Assembly: GCA_947488295.1 (NCBI GenBank) | Contig: CANKYU010000003.1 | Span: forward strand, 558,001-622,000 | Direction: 5' to 3' | DNA length: 64,000 nt | Source of the DNA: an uncultured Anderseniella sp. | GTDB lineage: Bacteria > Pseudomonadota > Alphaproteobacteria > Rhizobiales > Aestuariivirgaceae | The notes under the pieces: model-generated | Databases searched by the model: none | The model's input: only the letters and a program-made list of their open reading frames with translations | Told to the model about the DNA's origin: nothing | Program-made: the position numbers and the translations under genes | Part shown: positions 8,040 to 17,340 of the stretch, piece after piece | How the letters are laid out: every line of letters begins with the position of its first letter | Numbering within the stretch: position 1 is the first letter of the stretch

Positions 8040-8945
8040 TCACACGTAAGTGACCGGCTGGCGGTGTTCCGGCCGGTCAAACCATGACAGGTAAGTCTCC
8101 GAAATACGCTTTGTCTCAGGCCCGGGAGCATCGTTCGAAAACACCCGGTCATTGATCCTTGTGACCGGCGCTATACCACCGCCGGTGGTGGCGGTGAACA
8201 CTTCATCGGATTCCATGAACTCAGCGAGCGCAATCGGGCGCACGTCTGTTTCCAGGCCCAGTTCGCTGCACAGTTCAAGAACGGTCCGCCGGGTAATGCC
8301 TTCGAGCACGCCGGTGTCCGGTGTCCGCACACAATTGCCCTTCAGCGAAAACACATTGAAACCCGGGCCCTCGGTGACGTTGCCCTGGTGATCAAGCAGT
8401 ACGGCGGTGTCGAAACCTGCATCCAGGGCTTCGAACAGGCCTCTGGTCAGATCGCCCCAGTGATAATTCTTGGCCGTGGGATCAACGCTGTCAGGCGGGA
8501 TACGGCGCACATCCTGCGGCACGAACAGATGCGCGCCCCGCGCGGCTATCTCCGGCTTGATGACATGTACATAAGGAATGCACCAGGCAAAGAAATGATT
8601 GCCGCACTGGCGCGGATCCCGGGTGCCGGGAACAAGCGGAACCCCGCGGCTGGCAACCATGGCGACATAGGAATCCCGTAAGCCGGAGCGGCCAACGATG
8701 TCGTGAACTATGGCGCGCATCTCCTGTGTTGTCTGAGGGACTTCAATGCGCACCTTGGCAAGCGATTGCTGAAACCGTTCAAGGTAGTCGTTCAGCCGGA
8801 AGAACGCGCCATTGCGCACCGAAGCCACATCATAAGTGCAGTCAGACCGTGTGAACCCCCAATCCAGCACCGAGATTTTCGCCTCGGACACCGGGACGAT
8901 TTGACCGTCCGTCCAGGCAGCACCTTTTGAAAAATCAGCGCTCAT
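8040..8945 (-). CDS. Class IV aminotransferase (D-amino acid / branched-chain type)
   Basis: A 301-residue PLP-dependent enzyme of fold type IV. The Schiff-base lysine is in DPTAKNYHWGD, and the usual NVTEGPGFNVF and LEGITRRTVLEL cofactor motifs follow it. Length and motif order fit the BCAT/D-alanine transaminase/4-amino-4-deoxychorismate lyase superfamily; the exact substrate cannot be assigned. Start ATG 8945 is chosen because it follows the MocR stop by 7 bases, whereas the longer frame to 8993 overlaps that gene. The pair is an operon on the minus strand, which suggests that the MocR protein controls this enzyme. Confidence 0.82.
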   Translation of the reverse strand: MSADFSKGAAWTDGQIVPVSEAKISVLDWGFTRSDCTYDVASVRNGAFFRLNDYLERFQQSLAKVRIEVPQTTQEMRAIVHDIVGRSGLRDSYVAMVASRGVPLVPGTRDPRQCGNHFFAWCIPYVHVIKPEIAARGAHLFVPQDVRRIPPDSVDPTAKNYHWGDLTRGLFEALDAGFDTAVLLDHQGNVTEGPGFNVFSLKGNCVRTPDTGVLEGITRRTVLELCSELGLETDVRPIALAEFMESDEVFTATTGGGIAPVTRINDRVFSNDAPGPETKRISETYLSWFDRPEHRQPVTYV

Positions 8946-8952
8946 CAGCAAG

Positions 8953-10452
8953 CTATTCCGCAGCGGCCTGGCCCAGCTCCAGGTCTTGGTCAATCAGGTT
9001 CGACAACAGTTCGATGCCGGGCTCGATGCGTGTTTCATCGATGGACGAGAACCCGAGGCGGAAGAAGTTGCGTGGCGGGTTCGGTTTTCCGAAGAAAATT
9101 CGACCGGGCTCTATCAGTAATCCCTGTTCGCGTCCGGCCAATGCAAGCCGTTCTGAATCCAGCCCCGTGGGGCCTTCCACCCAGAAACTCGTGCCGCCGA
9201 AACTTGGCACTTTGGTCGAATTTGGCAAATGCTCCTGCATGGCTGACGCCATGACCTCCCAGCGAGCTCGATAGGCGCGGTGCAGCCGGCGGATCAGGGT
9301 GTCATGATGGCCCAGTGACAGGAACAGGGCAGCCGTGCGCTGATTGTTGTTTGGCGGGTGGCGAACCATCAGACGGCGCAGTGCACGCGCTTCATCAATG
9401 AACGCCTTGGGCGCCACCAGAAAACCCAGCCTGAGGCCGTGAAAAACCGATTTGGACAGGGAGCCGATGTAAATCACGTGCCCGTCATCATCCAGCGACT
9501 TGAGTGAAGGGCAGGGCTCATTGACATAGTTGGTCTCAAACTCATGATCGTCCTCGATGATGAGAAAGTCGTTCTTGCGGGCTTTTTCTATAAGCTCCAG
9601 GCGGCGTGACAGGGGCATTGTGACGGTGGTCGGCGCCTGGTGGCTGGGGGTGACAAACACCATTTCGGCTTCATCCGGGATGTCGTCGGGTACTATGCCT
9701 TGCGAGTCCACTTGCTGCAGGTCGATATTGTTGGTGTGCAGCGAGAATATGTTGCGTGCGTCGGGAAAGCCCGGATCTTCAACAACCACCTTGGTCTGGG
9801 ATTTGGCCAGCAGGCTTGAAATCATGTACAGCGCGTGCTGCGCGCCAAGTGTTACCAGGATCTCGTTTTCGCCGGCCATGATGCCGCGGCGTGGCAGGAT
9901 ACGCCGCCTGATCTGTTCCACAAGCAGCGGATCGTCATGCGAACCGTGGTCGTCTGTCCAGGCATTGAACCAGCGTTTGCCCAGGGTCTGGCGCGCGCAT
10001 TCGCGCCATTCGGCGATCGGAAACAGGTTGTGATCAACCTGGCCGTAAATGAACGGATATTTGTAACTGGACCAGTCCAGCGGCTTGGCGATGTTTTCCA
10101 GCGTGGCCGGTGTCCGTGCAAACCGGGCATTCCAGTCTGGCGCGTCATGGTCTGTGCTGCCGCTGCGCTGGTTCGAGGTCGGACGTGCGGCCTGTTGCGG
10201 GATGGCCTTGTCGGAAACGTAATATCCGGACCGTTCCCGGGCAACCAGGTAGCCGTCGTCCAGCAGACCCTGATAGGCCAGCATGACGGTATTTCTTGAA
10301 ACACCCAGCACTTTGGCCATTTTACGGGTTGATGGCACCGGTTCATCACGTCCCAGCTGACCATCCAGTATAGCAGAAACAAAGGCTTCCCTGATCTGGG
10401 TTTGCAGGCTGGCATATTCGCCGCGCTTGATTTGAAGAAGCCAGTCTCGCAT
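8953..10452 (-). CDS. MocR-type regulator (GntR HTH fused to aminotransferase fold)
   Basis: A 499-residue PLP-sensing transcription factor. Residues 1-80 are a GntR winged helix (LQTQIREAFVSAILDGQLG, then PSTRKMAKVLGVSRNTVMLA). Residues 120-495 are an aminotransferase class I/II fold with the PLP lysine in IYIGSLSKSVFHGLRLG. Start ATG 10452 is preceded by AGAGGGG; an in-frame GTG at 10485 is the alternative. It forms an operon with the class IV aminotransferase and is divergent from an EamA permease. Direct CTGGACC repeats lie at and upstream of its start, as expected for MocR operators. Confidence 0.9.
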   Translation of the reverse strand: MRDWLLQIKRGEYASLQTQIREAFVSAILDGQLGRDEPVPSTRKMAKVLGVSRNTVMLAYQGLLDDGYLVARERSGYYVSDKAIPQQAARPTSNQRSGSTDHDAPDWNARFARTPATLENIAKPLDWSSYKYPFIYGQVDHNLFPIAEWRECARQTLGKRWFNAWTDDHGSHDDPLLVEQIRRRILPRRGIMAGENEILVTLGAQHALYMISSLLAKSQTKVVVEDPGFPDARNIFSLHTNNIDLQQVDSQGIVPDDIPDEAEMVFVTPSHQAPTTVTMPLSRRLELIEKARKNDFLIIEDDHEFETNYVNEPCPSLKSLDDDGHVIYIGSLSKSVFHGLRLGFLVAPKAFIDEARALRRLMVRHPPNNNQRTAALFLSLGHHDTLIRRLHRAYRARWEVMASAMQEHLPNSTKVPSFGGTSFWVEGPTGLDSERLALAGREQGLLIEPGRIFFGKPNPPRNFFRLGFSSIDETRIEPGIELLSNLIDQDLELGQAAAE

Positions 10453-10457
10453 TGCAG

Positions 10458-10496
10458 TTGGACCCCTCTGGACCTGTGTTGTCACAAAACTGGACC
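10458..10496. promoter_or_regulatory. Candidate MocR operator: direct repeats of TGGACC
   Basis: TGGACC occurs at 10459-10464, 10469-10474 and 10491-10496. The last two are extended to CTGGACC and lie 22 bp apart, two helical turns. An inverted copy GGTCCA is at 10598-10603. Direct repeats with this kind of spacing are known for MocR proteins such as TauR and PdxR. The leftmost copy overlaps the ribosome-binding site of the MocR gene, so it may be chance. Confidence 0.45.
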
Positions 10497-10639
10497 CACG
10501 CTAGCGCCAAAACAACCAGATGTCATCAGTGATTGTGACAGAAAGGTGAACGCTGGTCGTCTGGTCGCCCCATTTGGAGCGGGCAGGTTCATGCGCTGGT
10601 CCAATTGCCGAATGTATACGCTTCGCCTATGAGTGGCGG

Positions 10640-11533
10640 ATGACTGCTGACCGGCCCGTACTAGGAATTCTGCTGATGCTGGGGTTTTGCATCCTGGCTC
10701 CCATTGGCGATTCAATAGCAAAGCTGTTGGGCGGGACGATCCCGCTGCTGCAATTGCTGCTTGTGCGGTTCGGCCTGCAGGCTGTGTTGCTGCTGCCGGT
10801 CATCTGGCTGGGCGGGCGTAGTCTCAAATTGTCCCGGCGTGTTGTCTGGCTGACCCTTGCCCGGACCGTTCTTCATATTGTCGGGGTCGGGGCGATGTTT
10901 CTGTCCCTGCGGTTTCTTCCGTTGGCAGATGCGGTGGCGATCGCCTTTGTCATGCCGTTCATCATGTTGTTGCTTGGCCGTTTCGTGCTGCACGAAGAGG
11001 TTGGCAGCCGCCGGCTGGCGGCATGCGCGGTCGGTTTTCTTGGCACGCTTCTCGTGGTCCAGCCGAGTTTTTCTGAAGTGGGCGCGCCGGCATTGCTGCC
11101 TCTGCTTGTGGCGGTGGATTTCGCCTTGTTCATGCTGGTGACCAGGCAGATTGCCAAGCAGATTGACCCGGTGTCCCTGCAGGCGGTAAGCGGCGGCATG
11201 GCCACGGTCATTCTGCTTTCGCTTTACGGGCTGACCGCAAGTACCGGCGTTCTGGAGACACAGCTGGTTGCGCCTGACTGGACTACGGGGTTTTTGCTCG
11301 TGGCCATTGGTGTTGTCGGCACCATGGCACATCTGCTGATGACCTGGTCATTGCGGTTCGCACCGTCTGCCACGGTTGCACCCATGCAATATATCGAGAT
11401 CCCGGTTGCGACCATTATCGGTTATCTGGTGTTCGCAGACCTGCCCAACGGTGTGGCGGCCCTGGGCATCGTCATCACCATTTGTGCCGGGCTTTACGTG
11501 GTGTTTCGCGAGCACGCCATTGCCAGGCGCTGA
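10640..11533 (+). CDS. EamA-family (DMT) permease
   Basis: A 297-residue inner-membrane protein with about ten hydrophobic segments in two EamA repeats (for example GILLMLGFCILAPIGDSIAK at the start and TVAPMQYIEIPVATIIGYLV in the second repeat). Such drug/metabolite transporters export or import amino acids, purines or other metabolites; the substrate is unknown. ATG 10640 starts right at the first repeat, whereas the longer frame to 10574 adds a non-conserved leader. It is divergent from the MocR regulator and could be a second target. It is convergent with the TVP38-like gene. Confidence 0.85.
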   Translation: MTADRPVLGILLMLGFCILAPIGDSIAKLLGGTIPLLQLLLVRFGLQAVLLLPVIWLGGRSLKLSRRVVWLTLARTVLHIVGVGAMFLSLRFLPLADAVAIAFVMPFIMLLLGRFVLHEEVGSRRLAACAVGFLGTLLVVQPSFSEVGAPALLPLLVAVDFALFMLVTRQIAKQIDPVSLQAVSGGMATVILLSLYGLTASTGVLETQLVAPDWTTGFLLVAIGVVGTMAHLLMTWSLRFAPSATVAPMQYIEIPVATIIGYLVFADLPNGVAALGIVITICAGLYVVFREHAIARR

Positions 11534-11556
11534 GCCTTAAAGACCCGCAGCCGGCT

Positions 11557-12183
11557 CTATTTGCCTGCGCGGGTCACGCCAAACCGGCGGGCAAGCTGAA
11601 CGGTTGCAAGCATCGCAACACTTGCGCCAAGCAGCAACATCCAGTCGGTGAATGTCGGTTCGCGCATCTGATCGCCGATCATCGCCATCAGGAAGGTCAG
11701 GGGCAGGATGCCGATGGCGGTCGTCCAGGTGAACCGCCACCAGCTGACTTCGGTCAGTCCGGCGCCATAGTTGATCAGGTTGAAGGCGATCACCGGCACC
11801 AGCCGCACGCCGATCATCGCCGGTACGCTGGTTAAGCCCGCTCCATTGTCGATCTTCGTCAGTTGTTCGGGCTTCAGCATGTCGGCAACGAACGGGCGGC
11901 CCAGTTTTCTGGCAATCCCGAAAGCTACAAGCCCGCCGATCATGGCGCCTGTCCAGGTCAGCAGCGTTCCCCACACTGTTCCGAAGCACATGCCGGCCGC
12001 GATTGCGACAAACTCCGCAGGGAACGGGATGAATGAATGCGCTACCATCAGGCCTATAACCCCCAGTTTTCCCCAGATGCCCCAAGATTTTATGTAGGCC
12101 GCCAAAATGTCTCCTGAGAGGGCACCGGTACCATCCTTCAGGAGCCACACGGCCGCGCCGCCGCCCAGCAGCAGTGCCAGCAC
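11557..12183 (-). CDS. TVP38/TMEM64-family (DedA-like) membrane protein
   Basis: A 208-residue protein with a SNARE-associated Golgi protein / VTT domain. Recognisable parts are GVIGLMVAHSFIPFPAEFVA, then AAGMCFGTVWGTLLTWTGAMIGG, the FGIARKLGRPF motif, and the re-entrant RLVPVIAFNLINYGAGLT segment with the conserved R..P..P/N arrangement. Such proteins may act as lipid scramblases or membrane-homeostasis factors. The start is uncertain. GTG 12183 begins inside a hydrophobic helix, and the open frame runs further upstream through a short Cys/Lys-containing stretch without an obvious ATG. Confidence 0.75.
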   Translation of the reverse strand: MLALLLGGGAAVWLLKDGTGALSGDILAAYIKSWGIWGKLGVIGLMVAHSFIPFPAEFVAIAAGMCFGTVWGTLLTWTGAMIGGLVAFGIARKLGRPFVADMLKPEQLTKIDNGAGLTSVPAMIGVRLVPVIAFNLINYGAGLTEVSWWRFTWTTAIGILPLTFLMAMIGDQMREPTFTDWMLLLGASVAMLATVQLARRFGVTRAGK

Positions 12184-12547
12184 AAGGCCGAAACCGGCAA
12201 AAGTCCGCCATGCAAACCCGGCAGGTTTGCTGCTGCATTTACAGATGGGGCCGCTGTTTTTCTGGTGCCTGATAATGCCGGTAACCGTCCCGAACTGGTT
12301 TATTCGTCGTGGCGGCAGACTAGCACCTCAGCAAGGGTTTTCCGTGTGATGATCTGCACACGTCGGATCAAATTTGTGAGACACACATCAGTGGTGCTTG
12401 TTTCTCGGCAGGTGTGGCAAAAAAGTCACAATTTCTAGAATAATGATCACATGCTGGTGTGCCATGTTGACCAGCTCCACCAGTTGTGGCTTTTTCCTCC
12501 GTACAGATAAAAAATACACGGCTCAATCGAGCGGGCAGGGTAAAATC
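12184..12547. other. 364-bp intergenic region upstream of the outer-membrane barrel gene
   Basis: No convincing gene is present. The region is A+T-richer towards the barrel gene. At 12343-12362 it holds a perfect 6-bp-armed palindrome CGTGTG-N8-CACACG; its core TGTGATGATCTGCACA resembles a CRP/FNR-type site (TGTGA-N6-TCACA with one mismatch). It probably holds the promoters of the two divergent genes. Confidence 0.5.
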
Positions 12548-13510
12548 ATGAAAAGACTTATGGCATCTTCGGCATTGGCGTTGGCACTGGCAGTGTCAGC
12601 CAACAGCGCAACTGCAGCGGACTTTGAGCCGGAAGAGGCTATCCGCGGTCTGGTGATTTCCGGTGAAGTTGAAACCTTTTCCGGCTTCATGGTTTATGGC
12701 AGTGAGAGTGGTGACACCGAGTACGATGAAGATGATACTCAGTTTGTGTCAGGTGTCCTGGGTCGGCTGAGTCTGCCGCTGGGGGATAACCTGTCCGTCC
12801 AGATGGATGGAGAGCTCGAGTATTCCACGACTTCACTTACCGATGAGAAGCAGGACGATTTGTTCCAGCATTCTTTCCTGTTCGGCGGACACGTATCCTG
12901 GCGTGACCCGGAAACTGCTTTGTTCGGCGGTTTCGCGTCCTTCGGCAGTGGTGATCACGATGATGATAATGACGGTGCTGACAGATTTGACTTTTATGCT
13001 GTAGGTGCTGAAGCACAGTTCTACCTGGATGATCTGACTTTCTATGTGCAGGGCGGCTACATAGATGGAGCAACAAGAGCAAGCGTTCCCCAGATTGATG
13101 ATGATTCACTCCGGGATGCATTCTTTGGCCGTGGCGTGGTTCGCTGGTTTATGAATGAAGATTCTCGAGTGCAGCTGGAATTTGCATATGTTGATGGTGA
13201 CATCGACAACAACGAAAATCCCGCATCTGAAATGACAATTATTGAGTGGGGCGCGCGCTATGACACCGTGATTCCCGGATTGCCAATTCTTGGAGACAGC
13301 AATGTATTCGTTGGTTATCGAGGCGCTCATTACGAGAAAAATGATCCAACCAATGCGGCTGACGATGCCGAGTTTGTCGACCACATCATAATGGTGGGCT
13401 TTACGCACCGCTTCGGAACCCAATCGATCAAGGAAACAGACCGCTACGGTGCGACCCTGGACTTGCCTAATTTTGGCCGCTGGGTGTCAGCAGGCGAGCC
13501 TCTCGAGTAG
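12548..13510 (+). CDS. Secreted outer-membrane beta-barrel protein (porin-like), acidic
   Basis: A 320-residue protein with a clean signal peptide (MKRLMASSALALALAVSANS, cleavage after ATA). The rest is made of alternating short beta-strand-like segments separated by Asp/Glu-rich loops, for example GDHDDDNDGADRFDF, and a C-terminal HRF-containing strand. This suggests an outer-membrane barrel with acidic extracellular loops. I do not recognise a named family. The protein at 34913 is a diverged paralogue: both share an SWRDPE-type or GWRDPE-type strand with GGF, a G(A/G)E...YLD strand, and a C-terminal final strand. ATG 12548 is chosen because it opens the signal peptide. A terminator follows. 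Confidence 0.65.
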   Translation: MKRLMASSALALALAVSANSATAADFEPEEAIRGLVISGEVETFSGFMVYGSESGDTEYDEDDTQFVSGVLGRLSLPLGDNLSVQMDGELEYSTTSLTDEKQDDLFQHSFLFGGHVSWRDPETALFGGFASFGSGDHDDDNDGADRFDFYAVGAEAQFYLDDLTFYVQGGYIDGATRASVPQIDDDSLRDAFFGRGVVRWFMNEDSRVQLEFAYVDGDIDNNENPASEMTIIEWGARYDTVIPGLPILGDSNVFVGYRGAHYEKNDPTNAADDAEFVDHIIMVGFTHRFGTQSIKETDRYGATLDLPNFGRWVSAGEPLE

Positions 13511-13539
13511 TCTGACACGACAAATCGCTGGTCTTTCAC

Positions 13540-13577
13540 AGGGCGTCGCATTGCGCGACGCCCTTCTTGCTTTTTTA
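13540..13577 (+). terminator. Terminator after the outer-membrane barrel gene
   Basis: The 10-bp stem AGGGCGTCGC/GCGACGCCCT (13540-13549 with 13555-13564) has a 5-nt loop. TTCTTGCTTTTTT follows. Confidence 0.8.
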
Positions 13578-13726
13578 AAATTATCATTTAATGAGACTTT
13601 TTGTACCAAAAATTGCTATCTGGTTGGTCGCTTTGACGCGGCTGGTGCTATTGCGGTGGTGCGGCGCTCTGCTAGTTTGACCATCGAACAAGTCCTCCAT
13701 TTAGAGCAGCGGATGGTATTGCGCCC

Positions 13727-16588
13727 ATGGCCAGCGAGCCCAAAGTCGATCTCAACCTGAAGACCTGGGATGAGGTGAAAACCACGACCTGTTACATGTG
13801 TGCCTGCCGCTGTGGCATCAAGGTGTATCTGAAGGACGGCACCGTCAAATACATCGAGGGAAACCGTGACCATCCGGTGAACAAGGGGGTGTTGTGCGGC
13901 AAGGGCTCTGCCGGCATCATGCAGCATTATTCACCGGCGCGGCTGACCAAGCCGCTGCTGCGGGTCGGCCCGCGCGGCTCCGGCGAATTCCGCGAGATTG
14001 AATGGGAAGAAGCACTCAGGACGGCGACCACCTGGTTGTCCCAGGTCCGCTCCACCGACCCCAAAAAACTGGCGCTGTTTACCGGGCGCGACCAGTCGCA
14101 GGCATTGACCGGCTGGTGGGCGAGCCAGTTCGGTACCCCGAACTTCGCCGCCCATGGCGGTTTTTGTTCGGTGAATATGGCAGCCGCCGGTCTTTATACA
14201 TTTGGCGGCTCGTTCTGGGAGTTCGGCGAACCCGACTGGGATCGCACCAAATACTTCCTGCTGTTTGGTGTTGCGGAAGATCATGCCTCCAACCCGATCA
14301 AGACCGGGCTTGGCAAATTGAAGAAGAACGGTGCCAAGATCGTGTCGATCAACCCGGTCAAATCGGGTTATTCGGCCATTGCCGATGAATGGGTTGGTAT
14401 CCGACCCGGCACCGACGGATTGTTCGTCGGCGCTCTGGTCCACCAGTTGCTCAAGGCAGGCAAGATCGACCTCGACTACCTGGCCCGCTACACCAATGCC
14501 GGCCATCTGGTAGCCCGCGACCCCGGCGCGGCGGATGACGGCCTGATCGCGCGCGACCGCTACGGCAAGATACTGGTGCTGGATGCGAAGTCGAAAAAGC
14601 CGGTAACCGTAGACAAGGCCGATCAGGTTGCCCTGCACGGCGAGGTTAAGCTCCCCGGCAAGACCAAGCGCATCGGTGTGCCGTCATTCCAGTTTGTCGC
14701 CGAGCGCTATCTCTCAGACGAATACTCGGCTGAAAAGGCCGCCGTCCATTGCGGCATAGAAGCCTCAACCATCGAGCGCATTGCCGGTGAACTGGCCCAT
14801 GCTGCCTTTGAGCAGGCATTTGAACTGGATATTGCCTGGACCGATACTCACGGGCACAAGCACGACAAGATGACCGGCAGGCCGGTATCCATGCATGCCA
14901 TGCGTGGTATTTCAGCCCATTCCAACGGCTTCCACACCTGCCGCTCGATCCACATCCTGCAGATATTGCTGGGCACCATCGATGTGCCGGGTGGTTTCCT
15001 GTACAAGCCGCCGTTTCCGAAAGCGGCGCCTCCCGGCCTGAAACCTGCCGGCAAGATCGGCGAGGTCAATCCACTGAAACCGCTGCCGGGAGCGCCGCTT
15101 GGATTCGTGGCCGGGCCTGAAGACCTGCTGGTCAACGAGGATGGTTCGCCCCGGCGCATCGACAAGGCCTATTCATGGGATGCGCCCATTGCTGCCCATG
15201 GCCTGATGCACACCGTCATCACCAATGCCGCCAACAAGGATCCGTACGGCATCGACGTATTGTTCATGTACATGGCCAACATGGGCTGGAACTCCTCCAT
15301 GAATACCACCGGTATCATGGAGCATCTGACCAAAATCGATGAAGAGACCGGCGACTATGTGATCCCGAAGTTCATTTATTCGGATGCCTATTATTCAGAA
15401 ACCGTGGCTTATGCCGATCTGATCCTGCCGGACACCACCTATCTGGAACGCTGGGACTGCATCTCCATGCTGGACCGGCCCATTTCGGAACCCCATGGAC
15501 CGGCCGATTCAATCCGCCGGCCTGTCGTCGAGCCGGACCGCGATGTGCGCCCTTTCCAGACTGTGATGCTGGATCTCGGCGCCCGGCTCGGCCTGCCGGG
15601 CATGGTCAGGGAAGACATGACGCCGAAATACCCTGGCGGTTATGCCGACTATATCGTCAATCATGAGCGCGGCCCGGGCATTGGCCCGCTGGCCGGTTTC
15701 AGGGGCGCGGACGGCACCAAACAGGGTACCGGCGAGGTCAATCCGAACCAGCTTGATGACTATATAAAGAACGGCTGTTTCTGGAAGTACGACCTGCCGG
15801 AGCACATGCGATATTACCGCATGGCCAACAGGGATTACCTCGAATGGGCGCAGGGCTTCGGCTTCAACCCCAATGCCAACCAGATCATGTTCAACCTGTA
15901 TTCGGAAACCATGCAGAAGTTCCGCCAGGCCGCGCGTGGCCATGGCGACTTCGTGCCGCCACAGGTGCACCGCCGCCGGGTTGAATCGTTCTTTGATCCG
16001 GTGCCCATGTGGTATGCGCCGTTTGAAGAGGCGATGACCGATGCGCGCGAGTTCCCGATGCATGCCATCACCCAGCGGCCCATGGCGATGTACCATTCAT
16101 GGGGGTCTCAGAACGCCTGGCTGCGCCAGATCCTGGGTCGTAACTGGCTCTACATGGAGCGCGGCAGGGCCAAAAAACTCGGCATGAAAGACGGCGACTG
16201 GGTGCATGTCACCAGCCATCACGGTCGTATCAAGGTGCAGTTGAAACTGATGAACGGGGTGAACCCGGACACCGTGTGGACCTGGAATGCCATCGGCAAG
16301 CGCTCAGGCGCCTGGAACCTCGACAAGAACGCACCCGAGGCCAAAAAGGGTTTCCTGCTCAACCACATCATCTCCGACCTGTTGCCGGCACGAGGTGACG
16401 GTTACCGCTATTCCAACTCTGATCCGGTAACCGGGCAGGCGGCCTGGTTCGACCTTCGTGTGCGCGTCGAAAAGGCCGACGGGGCGGAAATGTCCGAACC
16501 TCAGTTTGAAGTAACCAAACGGCCGCCGGGCCTGTTCAAGGCGGCCATGAAAATCGGCTCGCGGGCGCTCAGGGGGACCAGGTCATGA
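13727..16588 (+). CDS. soeA: Molybdopterin oxidoreductase catalytic subunit, probably sulfite dehydrogenase SoeA
   Basis: A 953-residue DMSO-reductase-family enzyme. The N-terminal [4Fe-4S] ligand set is TTCYMCACRCGIKV (C-x2-C-x3-C) with a fourth Cys in GVLCGKGSAGIMQH near residue 58. The molybdopterin domains follow (GRDQSQALTGWW; FGVAEDHASNPIKTG), and the C-terminal MopB_CT domain contains KDGDWVHVTSHHGRIKV. There is no Tat signal, which fits the cytoplasm-facing SoeABC type rather than periplasmic DMSO reductase. The operon order catalytic subunit, Fe-S subunit, DmsC-like anchor matches SoeABC, which oxidises sulfite to sulfate in the cytoplasm. A sulfite-producing xsc in the same window supports this. 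Other three-subunit molybdoenzymes such as thiosulfate or polysulfide reductases are less likely. Confidence 0.78.
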   Translation: MASEPKVDLNLKTWDEVKTTTCYMCACRCGIKVYLKDGTVKYIEGNRDHPVNKGVLCGKGSAGIMQHYSPARLTKPLLRVGPRGSGEFREIEWEEALRTATTWLSQVRSTDPKKLALFTGRDQSQALTGWWASQFGTPNFAAHGGFCSVNMAAAGLYTFGGSFWEFGEPDWDRTKYFLLFGVAEDHASNPIKTGLGKLKKNGAKIVSINPVKSGYSAIADEWVGIRPGTDGLFVGALVHQLLKAGKIDLDYLARYTNAGHLVARDPGAADDGLIARDRYGKILVLDAKSKKPVTVDKADQVALHGEVKLPGKTKRIGVPSFQFVAERYLSDEYSAEKAAVHCGIEASTIERIAGELAHAAFEQAFELDIAWTDTHGHKHDKMTGRPVSMHAMRGISAHSNGFHTCRSIHILQILLGTIDVPGGFLYKPPFPKAAPPGLKPAGKIGEVNPLKPLPGAPLGFVAGPEDLLVNEDGSPRRIDKAYSWDAPIAAHGLMHTVITNAANKDPYGIDVLFMYMANMGWNSSMNTTGIMEHLTKIDEETGDYVIPKFIYSDAYYSETVAYADLILPDTTYLERWDCISMLDRPISEPHGPADSIRRPVVEPDRDVRPFQTVMLDLGARLGLPGMVREDMTPKYPGGYADYIVNHERGPGIGPLAGFRGADGTKQGTGEVNPNQLDDYIKNGCFWKYDLPEHMRYYRMANRDYLEWAQGFGFNPNANQIMFNLYSETMQKFRQAARGHGDFVPPQVHRRRVESFFDPVPMWYAPFEEAMTDAREFPMHAITQRPMAMYHSWGSQNAWLRQILGRNWLYMERGRAKKLGMKDGDWVHVTSHHGRIKVQLKLMNGVNPDTVWTWNAIGKRSGAWNLDKNAPEAKKGFLLNHIISDLLPARGDGYRYSNSDPVTGQAAWFDLRVRVEKADGAEMSEPQFEVTKRPPGLFKAAMKIGSRALRGTRS

Positions 16589-17340
16589 CAACTCTGCCAG
16601 ATACGACAAAGCCCGGACAGAAGAAGCTCGGCCTGGTCATCGATCTTGATACCTGTGTCGGCTGTCAGGCCTGTGCGGTGTCGTGCAAGGAATGGAATAC
16701 GCAGGGATACTCGGCGCCGCTCACTGATCTCGAACCCTACGGGCCTGATCCCGCAGGTGCCTGGCTCAACCGTATTCATGGCTATGAAACCGGTGAGGGC
16801 GATAACGCCCGTGGCTTGCATTTCCCGCGCTCGTGCCTGCATTGCGAAACACCTGCGTGTGTCACGGTGTGCCCGACCGGCGCAAGTTACAAACGCGAGG
16901 AAGACGGCATCGTGCTGGTCAACCCCGATACCTGCATCGGCTGCAAGCTGTGCTCATGGGCCTGTCCATATGGTGCCCGCGAATATGACCAGGATGATGG
17001 CGTGATGAAGAAGTGCACGCTGTGTGTTGACCGCATATACAATGAAAATCTTGAACCGGAAGACCGCCAGCCGGCATGCGTGCGGGCGTGTCCTACCGGT
17101 GCCCGTCATTTCGGCGATCTGGGCGACGAAAACTCCGACGTGTCAAAACTGGTCAAGGCCCGCGGCGGTTTCGATCTGCTGCCGCAGATGGACTACAAAC
17201 CGGTCAACAAGTATCTGCCGCCGCGTCCGCGTCGCGACACGGCAGGCGGGGTAAAGTCAACACCGCTGGAAACGGTCGGCAAGGGTGATGGCTCGCTGGC
17301 AGAGCGGGTTTTCTCCTGGATTGATGAGGTCCTTAGCTAA
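16585..17340 (+). CDS. soeB: 4Fe-4S ferredoxin-type electron transfer subunit, probably SoeB
   Basis: A 251-residue DmsB/NrfC-like protein. It carries four cysteine clusters: CVGCQACAVSCKEWN, then CLHCETPACVTVCPTG, CIGCKLCSWACPYG and CTLCVDR...ACVRACPTG. Together they hold four [4Fe-4S] clusters that link the molybdenum site to the membrane anchor. Its ATG overlaps the soeA stop by 4 bases (ATGA), so it is translationally coupled. It lacks a signal peptide, in keeping with a cytoplasmic complex. Confidence 0.85.
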   Translation: MTTLPDTTKPGQKKLGLVIDLDTCVGCQACAVSCKEWNTQGYSAPLTDLEPYGPDPAGAWLNRIHGYETGEGDNARGLHFPRSCLHCETPACVTVCPTGASYKREEDGIVLVNPDTCIGCKLCSWACPYGAREYDQDDGVMKKCTLCVDRIYNENLEPEDRQPACVRACPTGARHFGDLGDENSDVSKLVKARGGFDLLPQMDYKPVNKYLPPRPRRDTAGGVKSTPLETVGKGDGSLAERVFSWIDEVLS

